This document shows positions 48,965 to 59,950 of a stretch of DNA of 64,000 bases, piece after piece. Location of the stretch: the NCBI GenBank assembly GCA_026419775.2, contig JAOPGA020001373.1, positions 62,001 to 126,000 on the forward strand, in the 5' to 3' direction. Numbering within the stretch: position 1 is the first letter of the stretch; every line of letters begins with the position of its first letter. The translations under genes were made by a program, and so were the position numbers. This DNA comes from Acrasis kona (Eukaryota; Heterolobosea; Eutetramitea; Acrasida; Acrasidae). The notes under the pieces are model-generated. The model made no database searches. It saw only the letters and a program-made list of their open reading frames with translations, and had not been told where the DNA came from.

Positions 48965-51173
48965 TTATTCATCATTAACCAACACCAATACCTGATCCCC
49001 ACTCACAGCATCTCCTTGTTTACAATAAACAGATGCCACGACACCATCACTGGGACTTGCAATCTTGAGTTCCATCTTCATGCTCTCCATCACAATTAAC
49101 GTCTGGCCCTTCTTGACCACATCACCTTGTTTCACGTTCACAGCAATAATCGCACCTGGCATTGGACTCTTCAAACTTCCACCAGCGGCTTCGTTCGTTT
49201 GGGCCATGCTTGGTACATTTAACTTGCATTTGAAATGGTCACCTCTTTGAGTAAACAAATGAAGAATGTGATCGGCACCAAGATAATTCGTCACCTTGTG
49301 TTTTTCGTCATTTACATAAATGGTTCGTGTGTTTGATTCGTGTGGATCGTGAATCACCTTGACTTGATATTCGACGCCATTGACCTCTACTACGTAATCT
49401 CCGTTGGATTTGAATGTGACACGTGTTGAGTGATCTTGATCGAAATGTATCGATTGTTTCAATTCGTGACCCATCCTGAAACGATTTTGTTGTGCGAATG
49501 CATCAGAGACGTTACTGTCTTGATTCAAAGTGATTAGCACTGCGGTGCCAAGAACGAATTGTAAATCAGAGTGTTCTTGTTTTGGGAATAATTCATCATG
49601 ATAGGTGTTGATAAAGTGAGTGTCTAGTTCTGCGTTCCTAAAGTGCTGATTGGTGCACAATCGTTTCAAGAATTCAATGTTTGTGTTGAGTCCAGCGATG
49701 CGATAATTGTCCAAGTTGATTTTTAATTTTGCGAGAGCTTGATCTCTGTCGCTTGCCCACACCACTAATTTTGCAATCATTGGATCGTAGTAAATACTTA
49801 CTTGATCTCCTTGTCTAACTCCGGTCTCCACTCTGACCTGACCTGAGACGGCGGGTGGTGCTTGTAAGTAATGTAAGGTGCCGGTACCTGGCAAAAAGTT
49901 GTTATCGGGATCTTCTGCATATATTCTTGCCTCAAAGCTGTGACCGTTTGGCGATAGTTCATTTTGAGTTAATGGAAGGTGATGGCCGCTTGCTACTTGT
50001 AATTGCCAATGTACCAAATCCTGGCCAGTGATCATTTCGGTGACTGGATGTTCTACTTGTAACCTGGTGTTCATTTCCATAAAGTAGTAGGATTGATCCG
50101 AATTGTCCATGATGAATTCTACGGTACCTGCTCCTACGTATCCGACTGCTCTTGCTGCTGCACATGCTGACTCACCCATGTTGCGACGGACTTGTTCTGA
50201 AAGTCCTGGTGCTGGTGCTTCTTCGATAATCTTTTGATGACGTCTTTGTACGCTACAATCTCTTTCGAACAAGTACACACAGTTACCATGAGTATCGGCA
50301 AAGACTTGAATTTCAACGTGGCGTGGTTGGGCTACGTACCTTTCGACAAGGACGTTATCATCTCCGAAAGAGTTTTTACTTTCCCTCTTGGCTGATGTTA
50401 ATTGTTCTTGGAACTGATCGGAACTATTTACGATCCTCATGCCTTTTCCACCACCACCCATGACGGCCTTGATCAGGACTGGGTAGCCGATGCGGTCGGC
50501 TTCTTGGTGTAACTTTGACGGATCTTGATCCTCTCCGTGATATCCAGGAACAACGGGAACGTTGGCGTCAATCATGATCTTTTTGCTCTCACTCTTGCTG
50601 CCCATACTAACGATGGCAGATGCAGGTGGTCCTATGAAAACAACTCCCTGTTCTTCGCACTTCTTTGCAAATGAAGCATTTTCGCTCAAAAAACCATAAC
50701 CTGGATGGATGGCTTGTGCACCACTTCTTTTTGCAATTTCTAATATTTTTTCACCTAATAAGTAGCTGCGCTTGCTTTCTGGGGGACCTAATAAATAAGC
50801 TTCGTCGGCTTGATCAACATGCATGGACTTTGCATCGGCCTCAGAGTACACAGCAACTGTTTTGATACCAAGTTTGCGGGCAGTATTTATGATGCGGCAG
50901 GCAATTTCACCTCTGTTTGCAATGAGGATTTTATCAAAGAGGGGCAATGTTTTATTTGATTCGTTTGAGGTAGAGTAACTTCTGTGTTGTACGGTGTTGG
51001 AAAATGTTGTACTGAAACGGGGTGCAATGTTTTCGCATCGATTAAGGCGCAAAGTGTTTACACGCTCCCACCGTGGTATTGTTCTAAGATTAATGAGTAT
51101 AAGTGGTTATCAAAAAATACCTTTTTACTTGTCTGCAGATAGCAGGTCCTCTTGCAATGGGAAATCGTTTCAT
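48965..51173 (-). CDS. MCCC1: Methylcrotonyl-CoA carboxylase alpha (biotin) subunit
   Basis: Exons 51121-51173 and 48965-51083 (37-nt intron) give 723 residues, near the 725 of human MCCC1. The Arg-rich mitochondrial leader (MKRFPIARGPAICRQ) lies on exon 1. The biotin carboxylase domain follows (LIANRGEIACRI, KAVMGGGGKGMRIV, ERDCSVQRRHQKIIEEAPAP, FMEMNTRLQVEHPVTE). FEARIYAEDPDNNFLPG and ETGVRQGDQVSIYYDPMIAK favour MCC over PCC. A C-terminal BCCP domain has the biotinyl-Lys in VMESMKMELKI. It acts in leucine degradation in the mitochondrial matrix; the beta subunit is not in this window. Confidence 0.92.
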
Positions 51174-51251
51174 GGTTTTGATTTAATCTGATATAGAAAT
51201 TGTAAACAATATGAAAGAGGAAAACTCCACAATGGCAGGAATGTTATAGTT

Positions 51252-52901
51252 TCACAACATTTTCATAAATGTACAATTTAATTTAATATTTATTGTTATT
51301 ATGTCTTGTCGGTGACTAACATGTTTTTGATCGTCAAATGAAGCAAAAGGTGGAAGTACAAAACCCTCAGAAGACTTGGCACTACTTGGCGACTCATCTT
51401 CCATAGGCACACCTAGATTATTATCACTTTTAAGAGGGAATGTGTAAGACGTAATGTTGTTGACAGTAGGGGAGGCCACATTGGGCGATATGGCCATTCC
51501 GTTTCCGTTAGGGTTCAACAATGGGTGTGGTTTGTAAATGGGCTCTCTATGTGTGGTGTAAGGTGCCTGCATGTTTTTTAAGCTATAGTTGGAAATGTCA
51601 AGCGCCTTTGGTTGGGATCCTCTTCGATGCTTCATTAATTCTAAAGTGTTCATTTCTTCCGTGTAGCTTACTCTACGTCTTATGCGCCTCGCATTTTCCT
51701 CGTCATTGAGCGCCTTTTCCAGCGAATAATCGTCGGTTTGAAGTGTCGATAAATCATCCTTAATGTTTTCGGACTCTTCATTCGTGTTACTTCTCTTCAT
51801 CATGTACGATCCTAATCCTTGTTGCTCAACTGTCGCATGTGCGGAAAAGTTCATGCTTAGTTCGTCTATGCTTCCTCTACGATGGTCTTCATTGTTGTTG
51901 TGTATGGATTGATGCAGTTCGCTAATGCTTGGTAGCATGTTGCCTAACCCAGGATTCATAACGTTGTGCGAAGACTGGGAATGATGGTACTGCTGAGACA
52001 TGTTGTTGTTCTGGTATGGGTATGGACTAGGGTGAGGTGAAGTATGTGGGCTTGGGTCGCCAAATCCCTGTTGCTGTAAAAATGGCTCTAATTGTTGGGA
52101 TAGAACATGGGCTGGTACTGACCTACTCCGACCTCCTTTAATGTAGGCTTGTTGTTCGGTTGTTAGCGTTGACACGTAATCCGGTCCGTAATCATCTTCG
52201 CTTCCTTCCTTGCCCTCCAAAGGCGGTCCTCCCAAAATACTATTGTCTACCCACTTTATATGACCTACCATATTTCTTTTTAGTTGCTGTTGAGCATGCT
52301 CGTTCATGTCATGTATGGACCTCTTGCGCGATTGCCGGACGGAAGAAGGATAAACAGGTGTTGGTTGGATGACTGGTGTGGGACCTACTTGTGAGCTTGC
52401 GGGAGCATAATGTTGAGTGATGACCAGACCGTTACTGTTGTTAGTAAGGTTCGGGGGTGACCGTCTAGTTGTTGATTGTTGGTTGGGTGCACTTAACGTT
52501 GAGAGGTGTTGACTCTGCTGTTGAGCGACTTTGGGATGGATAATTCGTTCCGTTTGATTCTCAAAGGTTATTACAGGAGCTGAGTTTCTCCTCTGCGTTG
52601 CCATGTGTGCCATATGTGAAGGAATAGCTGTTTCCACGTTATCTGTTGTCTGCGCGATTGATTGTGGTGTATTCTGTACAAATTGAAATTTCTGTTGCAA
52701 TGGTTGTTGAAAATTCATTATGCCCTGTTGTGGGCCATTCGGTGTTTGTTTAGGGGGTCTTTTATACGAACTTTGTATGCTTGAGGGGTCTACCATCGTA
52801 AACTGCATAGGAACCTTCTTGTGGTATTTCCAATGAGTCATGAAAGACCCCCCCTTCTTCTCTGATGATATGTTCTCAACTGTAACGTCATTTCTTGACA
52901 T
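51252..52901 (-). CDS. Gln/Pro/Ser-rich disordered protein, possible transcriptional regulator
   Basis: A 549-residue intronless protein rich in Gln, Pro, Ser and Asn, with no globular domain I recognise. Basic clusters KYHKKVP, RQSRKRSIHD and RRIRRRVSYTEE could be nuclear signals, and there are many SP/TP and RRGS/RRNS sites. Such composition is common in co-regulators, but function is not assigned. Confidence 0.65.
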   Translation of the reverse strand: MSRNDVTVENISSEKKGGSFMTHWKYHKKVPMQFTMVDPSSIQSSYKRPPKQTPNGPQQGIMNFQQPLQQKFQFVQNTPQSIAQTTDNVETAIPSHMAHMATQRRNSAPVITFENQTERIIHPKVAQQQSQHLSTLSAPNQQSTTRRSPPNLTNNSNGLVITQHYAPASSQVGPTPVIQPTPVYPSSVRQSRKRSIHDMNEHAQQQLKRNMVGHIKWVDNSILGGPPLEGKEGSEDDYGPDYVSTLTTEQQAYIKGGRSRSVPAHVLSQQLEPFLQQQGFGDPSPHTSPHPSPYPYQNNNMSQQYHHSQSSHNVMNPGLGNMLPSISELHQSIHNNNEDHRRGSIDELSMNFSAHATVEQQGLGSYMMKRSNTNEESENIKDDLSTLQTDDYSLEKALNDEENARRIRRRVSYTEEMNTLELMKHRRGSQPKALDISNYSLKNMQAPYTTHREPIYKPHPLLNPNGNGMAISPNVASPTVNNITSYTFPLKSDNNLGVPMEDESPSSAKSSEGFVLPPFASFDDQKHVSHRQDIITINIKLNCTFMKML

Positions 52902-53577
52902 GCTTGTTGTGGCTTAAAGACACACTGGTTGTGTAAAAATCAAATAATCTTTTCTAAATCTGCAATTAAAAATCAGATGAACTCAAATTCGGATGGTTTC
53001 CCCTCCAATAAATATGCAATCAGCTGTGGATTAATATTCAAATGTATCAATGCACAAGCACGTTTCTGTTGGTCCTAATCAACTTTATTCTAACTGCGAA
53101 AAAAGGTTAAATATCTGAACATTTTGAAATGAAACGGAATTTCTGTTTAATGGTCCAAATGGTTCTAAAATAGGAAAGTGCTATTAATATATCTTTATTA
53201 ATTGAGTTTCATCTCCTTATCTTTCAAATATCAATAGCCCCCGTGGAATATTAACCATCACCAGCACAAAACTGGTGTTCTATCTTGCGGATGTAACAGT
53301 TTATATATCGTCATGTATAGTACTAATTACCAAACAGCTGTTCGTTTCGACAACCTTAATTGATTCATCCCATCGGCTAGACAAAATACGAACATAGTAA
53401 TTGGTCACATTCATGACTAAAACGTTATTATCTTAGAGCTCGGCACAATTTATCTAAGATGAACCAAAGTAATAGGATACATAGGTATTATTATTCACAT
53501 ACTGGCTCATATTCCAGTAACAAGGTAAAGTCGGTGAAACGGTCATTTTTTTGTAACTATTTGTAATATTCATCCGG
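52902..53577. other. Intergenic, divergent promoters
   Basis: About 675 bp, AT-rich, between the Q/P-rich gene (minus) and SURF1 (plus). No RNA gene or coding exon identified. Confidence 0.5.
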
Positions 53578-54497
53578 ATGTTCAGGGGTGCAATTAACAA
53601 CTTTAAATGTGTGGGGAGGAGATGCTACTATACTTCTAAAAAAGAGAAAAATTCAAACATAGGAACACTTATTTTGTTTGGCGTGCCTGCCGCTATAACA
53701 TTTTATCTTGGGGTTTGGCAGGTAAATTTTCTGTCATTCCGATCACCTCACTCGCTTAGACACGAAGGTACTTTTGGAAGATTGATCAAATCGAGAAGAG
53801 AAAAGGCAAATTGAACTCAGAACCAACTGTCTTTAATGTAGAAATGATAAAGGATGTCGACGAAATGGACAGCAACAACTACAAGAAGATTATTTTAACT
53901 GGGTGCTTCGATTATGAAAGTGAGATTGTAGTTGGATTGCGTAAAAGCCCCTTTGATAAAAGAGAGCGGACACCTGCACTTGCGGCACAAAACGGGTTCT
54001 ACATTCTAACACCATTTATTACGGACAAGGGTGTCACGGTCATTGTAAATAGAGGTTGGGTGCCAAGAAGTCTCTACCAGGAGCGCAAGAAGAATAACAT
54101 AACAGCCAAAAGAGATCTGAAGATGACTACTATCCAAGCCATAGTTAGGCCCACAGAAACACTCAATGACCCCCTTGCAAAAAGTGCCCTGGCACAAGAT
54201 GATTGGTATATAGCGATGGAGATGAAGTCGCTTTCTGAGAACTTTGGTCTTTCTAATCAAACCAACATGTTGTGTGACCAAATAGATGTTGATCAAAGTT
54301 CAAGATATCAAGACAACAGTTCTGCTACTTTCGAAAATCCTCAAAAAGTTCAACCTAATGATCATTTAGATTTTTATGTACTTCCGATAACCCATTTAGG
54401 ATATGTTGCAACTTGGTTCGGTATGTGTGCTTGGATAGTGGGATCTGGAATATATACACATCGAAAAGGATTCAAATTCTTGAAAATAAAAAAATAA
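53578..54497 (+). CDS. SURF1: SURF1/Shy1 cytochrome c oxidase assembly factor
   Basis: Exons 53578-53721 and 53781-54497 (59-nt intron) give 286 residues. A mitochondrial leader precedes TM1 (LILFGVPAAITFYLGVWQ) and the SURF1 signature LGVWQIDQIEKRKGKLN. The intermembrane domain contains GFYILTPFI and VNRGWVPRS. The C-terminal YVLPITHLGYVATWFGMCAW is the family's second TM. It aids heme a insertion and early COX assembly in the inner membrane. Confidence 0.92.
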
Positions 54498-54577
54498 TTG
54501 AAAAGTAGAACTTTTGTTGGTTGTTGTGACATTATGTTGTTGACTTGACTGTTTAAAACTTGTTTTACAATTCAATC

Positions 54578-55279
54578 ATGTCCAACGCACATAGACCTAC
54601 ATTTAAGCCAGCGTTGGCGACAGAGAATCAAGGAGGTTATAAAAGATGGGTTCCCTCTAGGATGCAATCAGCGAAGGATTTACCAAGTAACATGAGTTTA
54701 AAGACTAGGCAGATAGGTCAAAACACGCGTGAGGAAATTAAAGACAGAGACTTTAAACAAGAACTAAAAGACAGAGAACGTGAAGCACGAATCAAATCTG
54801 GAAAACATGTGGAGGAAGAAAAACCAATTGCCGCTATCGAACAAAGCTCTGAGGAGACGAAACAATACGACGATTCAGATGACGTTCTAGCGGGCAGTGA
54901 CGATGAAAAAGATCAGGATGATGACGAAAACGAAGATGATGATGATGACGATGATGATGATGACGAAGAATTAATGAAGGAACTTGCAAAAATAAGAAAA
55001 GAGAGGCAAGTGGAGCAACTTCGAAAAGAACAAGAGGAACAAGAATTTAGTGACAAAAAAAGGTTAGATGACGCACTCAACTCCAACCCCCTCATGCAAC
55101 CTGAATTTTCCGATACAGCAAGTGACGTCTCATCCAGTTTTTCGATTAAAAGGAAATGGAACGATGATGTTGTTTTTAAAAATCAAGCGAGAGATGAACC
55201 AAAAACAAAAAAGAGATTTATCAATGATACAATAAGAAATGATTTCCACAGAAAGTTTTTAGACAAGTACATGAAATAA
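54578..55279 (+). CDS. CWC15: Spliceosome protein CWC15
   Basis: A 233-residue protein matching the family length. The N-terminus AHRPTFKPAL is followed by AKDLPSNMSLKTRQIGQNT and REEIKDRDFKQELKDRERE, then an acidic tract (nine consecutive Asp codons within a longer D/E run). ELAKIRKERQVEQLRKEQEE and the conserved C-terminus KRKWNDDVVFKNQARDE and KKRFINDTIRNDFHRKFL complete it. It is a component of the Prp19-associated/B-act spliceosome. The ATG at 54578 begins the conserved part. The stop is followed by overlapping AATAAA signals. Confidence 0.93.
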   Translation: MSNAHRPTFKPALATENQGGYKRWVPSRMQSAKDLPSNMSLKTRQIGQNTREEIKDRDFKQELKDREREARIKSGKHVEEEKPIAAIEQSSEETKQYDDSDDVLAGSDDEKDQDDDENEDDDDDDDDDDEELMKELAKIRKERQVEQLRKEQEEQEFSDKKRLDDALNSNPLMQPEFSDTASDVSSSFSIKRKWNDDVVFKNQARDEPKTKKRFINDTIRNDFHRKFLDKYMK

Positions 55280-55330
55280 TTTTTAAATGCTAAATAAATA
55301 TAATCATTAATTATTCTATTTGATGTTGTT

Positions 55331-57266
55331 CTAATTTAACACAAAATCCTTAACGACGCTCACGGGACTTTCCCTGAAATCTCTTAATGCACTCCTTGCA
55401 ATTTTTGTTGGAGAGGATTCGAAATCTTGCATTGGTGACTTTGGTGTAAATTCACCATCATTAAGACCAGATTCAAGATTAACAGAGTCACTGGCCGTAT
55501 CATCATATTTGGAGCTAAACCTAACAGATTTGCGACCATACACAATGCTACCTCTATAGTTCCGATTATCAGAGTCTGATTGTATACTGTTATCCTGTAT
55601 CTCATATACTGCCCCTCTATCTTCCATTGCGTACAAATTGTTCACCGCCTCTTGGAAGTTCTGTGTAGCAGCATATGTGAACCATTTGAATGCTTCTTCA
55701 TCGCTTTGTTGAACACCTACTCCCTCCTCGTACATTATGCCTAAACTATTCTGAGCTTGTGCAAATCCTTGAACTGCACTCATCTTATAGTACCTGGCTG
55801 CTCTTGTTCTATCACAAGGTACTACACCTTCTATTCCAGTATACAAAAAATCTCCAACTCTGTTTTGGGCCCTTTTATGCCCTTTATCAGCTGCTTTACA
55901 ATAATAGTCAAATGCTACATCTATATTGGGGTGTGTCCCCATTCCTTTATCATACATTACTGCCAAATTATAAAGAGCATCTACGCTGCCCCTATCTGCA
56001 CCGTCATGTAGTAGCAATCTTGCTTGGTCGTACTGGTTCTGAATCATCTTTATATATCCCAAGTTATTGATAGCACTAACATTTCCTCCTCTAGACGACA
56101 AGTCATAGCAAATAGCTGCTTGAATAAAATCCTTTTCCACGCCATTTCCTTCTTCGTAACATATCCCTAGATTGTTCAATGCGAAAATATCTCCTCTTTC
56201 AGCTGCTTGTTTAAATAAATGGACAGCTTTATCATAATCAATATCTACAAATGAGCCAGTGTAGTACAAGTGACCCAATATATTTTGCGCTTTTGCAAAA
56301 TCCCTTTCGCTAGCAGTTTTAAGTAATGAGATGGCTTCTTCAATATTAGAGTCCGATTGAGGGACGATTGACCCAAATAGCAATAAATTCGAAAGGTTTG
56401 TCATACCCTCCAGATTCTCCTTTTCTGATGCTCTTTTGAAAAATTTGAGCGCTTTTAGCTCATCCTTTTCGAGAGATGAGCCACCAGATTCGTAAAGGAT
56501 GCCGACGTGATTGATGGCGTCGCTGTAGCCCTGTTCGGCCGATTGAAGCATAAATTTTACACCCTCTCTATCGTTTCTGGCAGTCCCTACGCCATTAAGA
56601 TACATATTTCCAACAGTATATTGAGCTTTAGGATTACCGAGTCTTGCTGCACTCAAATATAACCGAAACGCTGAGTCATCGCTTTGTATGACCCCATGGC
56701 CGAAATAATATTTATCTGCATCAAGACACAATTCTTCACCGTCATCCTCTTCTTTGAGCGAAGGAGCTATAAAGCTTTAGTTTTTCGTTGAATGTTGGTT
56801 TACTGTCTAATAGTGGGGCTGGTCCTTCGCCAGTGTTAACTTTTGTTTCGTTTAGTTGTTTGGAATTCATGTATGCTACACCCAGTCCAAGCACATTATC
56901 AACATTGTTCAATTCTACGACGAGTTGTTTACATTTTTTCCCGAAACGTGCATTTAGAAAGAATGTAGAGTTGTTGATTTTAACAAGTAATCTTTGAACT
57001 TTCCTTAAGAGCACAAATAAGGACAATATAGTTTGCCGAAGGTGAAGATCGACTAATTGATGTTTCCATAACTCGTTTCCCCATAGATTCATCTCCTCCT
57101 AAACCAGTCACTTCCATTCCCATTCAAAAAGACTTACATTAATCTTGAGCAATTTAGCATATACATCTTGCTTTTTGTTATCTATCTTTTCTTGTGCTGT
57201 TTGCGACTGCTTTATGCAGTCGTTCAAAATCAGCATCAACTCATCAAGTGTTACAGTTGTACTCAT
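55331..57266 (-). CDS. Sel1-repeat protein with helical (MLKL/HeLo-like) N-terminus
   Basis: Three exons (57138-57266, 56804-57098, 55331-56766; introns 39 and 37 nt) give 619 residues. The first approximately 130 residues are all-helical and amphipathic: LDELMLILNDCIKQSQTAQE, LVLLRKVQRLLVKINNST-like spacing, FFLNARFGKKCKQLVVELNN. The arrangement resembles the four-helix bundle of MLKL, plant MCAfunc and fungal HeLo-like domains. About ten Sel1 repeats follow (e.g. AARLGNPKAQYTVGNMYLNG, AAERGDIFALNNLGICYEEG, SAVQGFAQAQNSLGIMYEEG). A C-terminal Ser-rich tail ends it. Sel1 assignment is secure; the helical-domain analogy is inference. Confidence 0.8.
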
Positions 57267-57312
57267 TACAAAATCATCTTGTAAAGAGAAAAGTAAAATG
57301 ATAAACAATAAT

Positions 57313-58431
57313 TTAATTTATTTCATCAGATTCTCCTTCCTGTTGATCTAAGTGTGCTGCATTACCAATTTCGTTCATAATGGCCTCAATCACATCTTCA
57401 TCTTCTTTTGTAACATTCATGACTTCCTTATCCTGCTCGTTCTCTTCATCCCTCTCAATGTCAATTGTAGATTGCGAACCTTCCTGCTGTTGTAATTGTC
57501 TTGCTTTATATTGTTTATATTGCTCTAGTTCCTTCTTGTTCATTTGGTCGATTTGATCCAATTTTGTTTTCATCTCATCAGAAAGTTCATCATCATTACA
57601 AAAGAATTTTTGATTGATAATGTAGCGGAAGCACTGAAGTAGAATTGATTTCTCCTTGTATATTTCGCCTTTGAGTAGTTTTGGAAGAAGAGGTTCCGCG
57701 TTGGGTGTGCTTTGTTCGCATTGTTGATTTCGATCGTTGTGTGAACGACGATCCTGATGTACTCTTTTTTTTATACCGCCGTCCACACCAGGTAGGTCTG
57801 GTTGATGCGCATCGGATTTTGATTGAAAGCCTCCCCTACCACGGCCTCCTCTGTCACTGTGTGTGCCGCGGCCTCTGCCTCTGTCGACGAAAGAGCCCCT
57901 GCCCCTCCCGATGGAATCATTTTGGTTGTGTTGGGTACGATTACCATCTTCTTTGATGATACCCATCATTTTTAGCATGGGTCTTACTCTTTCGTTGGCA
58001 CTAACTATAACCTCACCTTTTTGTAACCTCTCCTCAATGTCCTTCTCCCTCTTCTCAACGTTACTTTTTGTAGGGTAATTCTTCCTTCTCTCCTCCCTAT
58101 ACCGCTTAATGTCTTCCTCTGTTTCAAGGGGCTTTTTATATAACATGTGGAAAATCGGATTTTTATAGTTGTCGTCATATTTGTTTAAAAATTGCTTGTA
58201 CGCCGGAATTTCACCATCTTCCATATCTTCATCGTCCTCATCGTCTTCTTCATCGTCATCGTCGTCATCATCATCGTATTTTCGGTAACTTCCTCTACCT
58301 CTTCCGCCACTGAAACCTCCACGCCCAGCGCTGTACATTCTCTGAAGCCATGCTTGAGGGTGAACTACCTCAGCTTGTACCTTGGGTGAGTCTGTGTTCT
58401 GACTCTCGAGACTCACAGCGGGCTCTGACAT
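57313..58431 (-). CDS. NUFIP1: NUFIP1-like snoRNP assembly factor
   Basis: A 372-residue intronless protein. An RGG-type segment (GRGGFSGGRGRGSYRK) and an Asp/Glu tract precede the core motif ETEEDIKRYREERRKNYPTK, which matches the NUFIP1/Rsa1 PEP element (IxxWREERRKxYPT) that contacts Snu13/15.5K. A second RGG block follows. The conserved C-terminal helix LLPKLLKGEIYKEKSILLQC resembles the NUFIP1 end. The zinc finger of animal NUFIP1 is absent. It acts with R2TP in box C/D snoRNP assembly. Confidence 0.75.
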   Translation of the reverse strand: MSEPAVSLESQNTDSPKVQAEVVHPQAWLQRMYSAGRGGFSGGRGRGSYRKYDDDDDDDDEEDDEDDEDMEDGEIPAYKQFLNKYDDNYKNPIFHMLYKKPLETEEDIKRYREERRKNYPTKSNVEKREKDIEERLQKGEVIVSANERVRPMLKMMGIIKEDGNRTQHNQNDSIGRGRGSFVDRGRGRGTHSDRGGRGRGGFQSKSDAHQPDLPGVDGGIKKRVHQDRRSHNDRNQQCEQSTPNAEPLLPKLLKGEIYKEKSILLQCFRYIINQKFFCNDDELSDEMKTKLDQIDQMNKKELEQYKQYKARQLQQQEGSQSTIDIERDEENEQDKEVMNVTKEDEDVIEAIMNEIGNAAHLDQQEGESDEIN

Positions 58432-58598
58432 TGTGAAATTTGAACTTCAAACATTTTGTTGTAATCCAGTGATAAGATTGAAAACAACAAGACAAAACAC
58501 ATCCATCAGAAAGACTGACATTATTAGCATAAAACAAATCCAATATTGTACACAAGTAACACAACACACATTTTATTCAAATTTTTGTCATCATAAGT

Positions 58599-59090
58599 TT
58601 ATTTCTCAAATATTCTTCCCGATTTGAATGCAGAGCATCTCTTATCAACCATACCATCTTTAGTAAGTAACACATCCCCACTCCTTACAGATTCGCTCCT
58701 ACCATCAATGCTTCCGTCATAATTTAGTAAAGTGGAACCATCTTTGATAGTAGAAGATCTTTTATCGTAAGTTGTTGATATGTCGTCGTAGCGAGTGATT
58801 CCCACTGGCGAAGCTTCGCTTCTTGGGTAAGGGTATGCATCATTCTTATCACATCTATTTTGCTCAGATTGCATCGCATTCAAATTATTAGGATGATAAG
58901 TACCTCCTTTACTGAGTGGCTTCGAGTGGTCAATATCATACCCCATAGGAGTCTGTTTTCCATAGCTGTGCTTGTACATTATGTTACCAACTTGATCTTG
59001 TCTGTGAGTGTCTGGATTATATCCTGGTATGGTGGCAGCTTTCTCCCAGGCTGCATCCTTTTCATCTTGGGTGAACTTTCTTCTATCCAT
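58599..59090 (-). CDS. HNH-like nuclease domain protein with C-terminal 20-residue repeats
   Basis: A 163-residue protein. The N-terminal half (about residues 8-90) has WEKAATIPGYNPDTHRQD, GYDIDHSKPLSKGGTYHPNN, LNAMQSEQNRCDK, giving the DH, NN and N...K positions of an HNH finger; no zinc-binding Cys pairs. The C-terminal part is two and a half copies of a 20-residue unit beginning DKRSSTIKDGSTLL, DGRSESVRSGDVLL, DKRCSAFKSG, each with LLxxDG. No signal peptide. The ATG at 59090 is the start of the conserved part. Target unknown. Confidence 0.65.
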   Translation of the reverse strand: MDRRKFTQDEKDAAWEKAATIPGYNPDTHRQDQVGNIMYKHSYGKQTPMGYDIDHSKPLSKGGTYHPNNLNAMQSEQNRCDKNDAYPYPRSEASPVGITRYDDISTTYDKRSSTIKDGSTLLNYDGSIDGRSESVRSGDVLLTKDGMVDKRCSAFKSGRIFEK

Positions 59091-59950
59091 AGGTTTTGTG
59101 CGATTGTTTTGGAACTCAATTAAAAACAATTTTTTGATCTACTGGATGGATCTGAAATGCGATTATAAATAGGTTTTGTAACATGCTTCCAATATTGTTC
59201 TGTAAGTTGATGCATGGTTTGATGGTTTCAGCAAATTGTTTTCTCGATCATGTTATTGAAAACAGCGGGATTAATAGTAACACCAAACATCAATAAATGT
59301 TATTTTTTTATTAACTGAAGACATTCCCCACGATCAATCTCAGTTCCTGTTAGAGAGCGTTTAAGTAGAAATTTCTTCATCACTGTATCCATAAAGTCTA
59401 TATAACGCTTATATATTATTATTAATGCTCCAGTTGATCCTGCAGCTTTTGAGAATTTTCAAAAGGTTCTTCATACTACAAAATCACAACAAGAGGGTCA
59501 CTTCCTTTCTTACATGTATTATAAAAGTAAAGAAATCCAACTTCTTATCGCTCTCAGCTCTTTGGACTTGTATTATAAAGTGTCCCCAGATTTCTCCAAG
59601 TTGAACAATTAAATGTTAAATATCTTTAGCTTTTAGGATATGGTATCTGTGCCTCGCTCATCAATTTGTCATTTAATATTGTGACTCAATTTTATATTAA
59701 GGATATAATACTGAATAGGGGATCTATTTCGATTGTTGTATTGTCGTAAAAAAGATATTTCCTTGGTTGTCATAACTTATTATGGCTCAAAATAAACAAT
59801 ATTAGTTCGACCCGAATTCGATGATTCATTTTGGTAATTTTAACAACTAAGTCCTAAAAAAAAGTCGGATCAACCCGCAGCGATCGGAGATACTATGGTA
59901 TAAATACGAACAACAGGATATCCTTGACTATTCAAAAAAAAAACACAACA
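59091..59950. promoter_or_regulatory. Long intergenic region with TATA box for the secreted glycoprotein
   Basis: About 860 bp, strongly AT-rich. TATAAATA at 59899-59906 lies 45 bp before the ATG at 59951. No RNA gene or exon could be supported in the rest. Confidence 0.5.
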
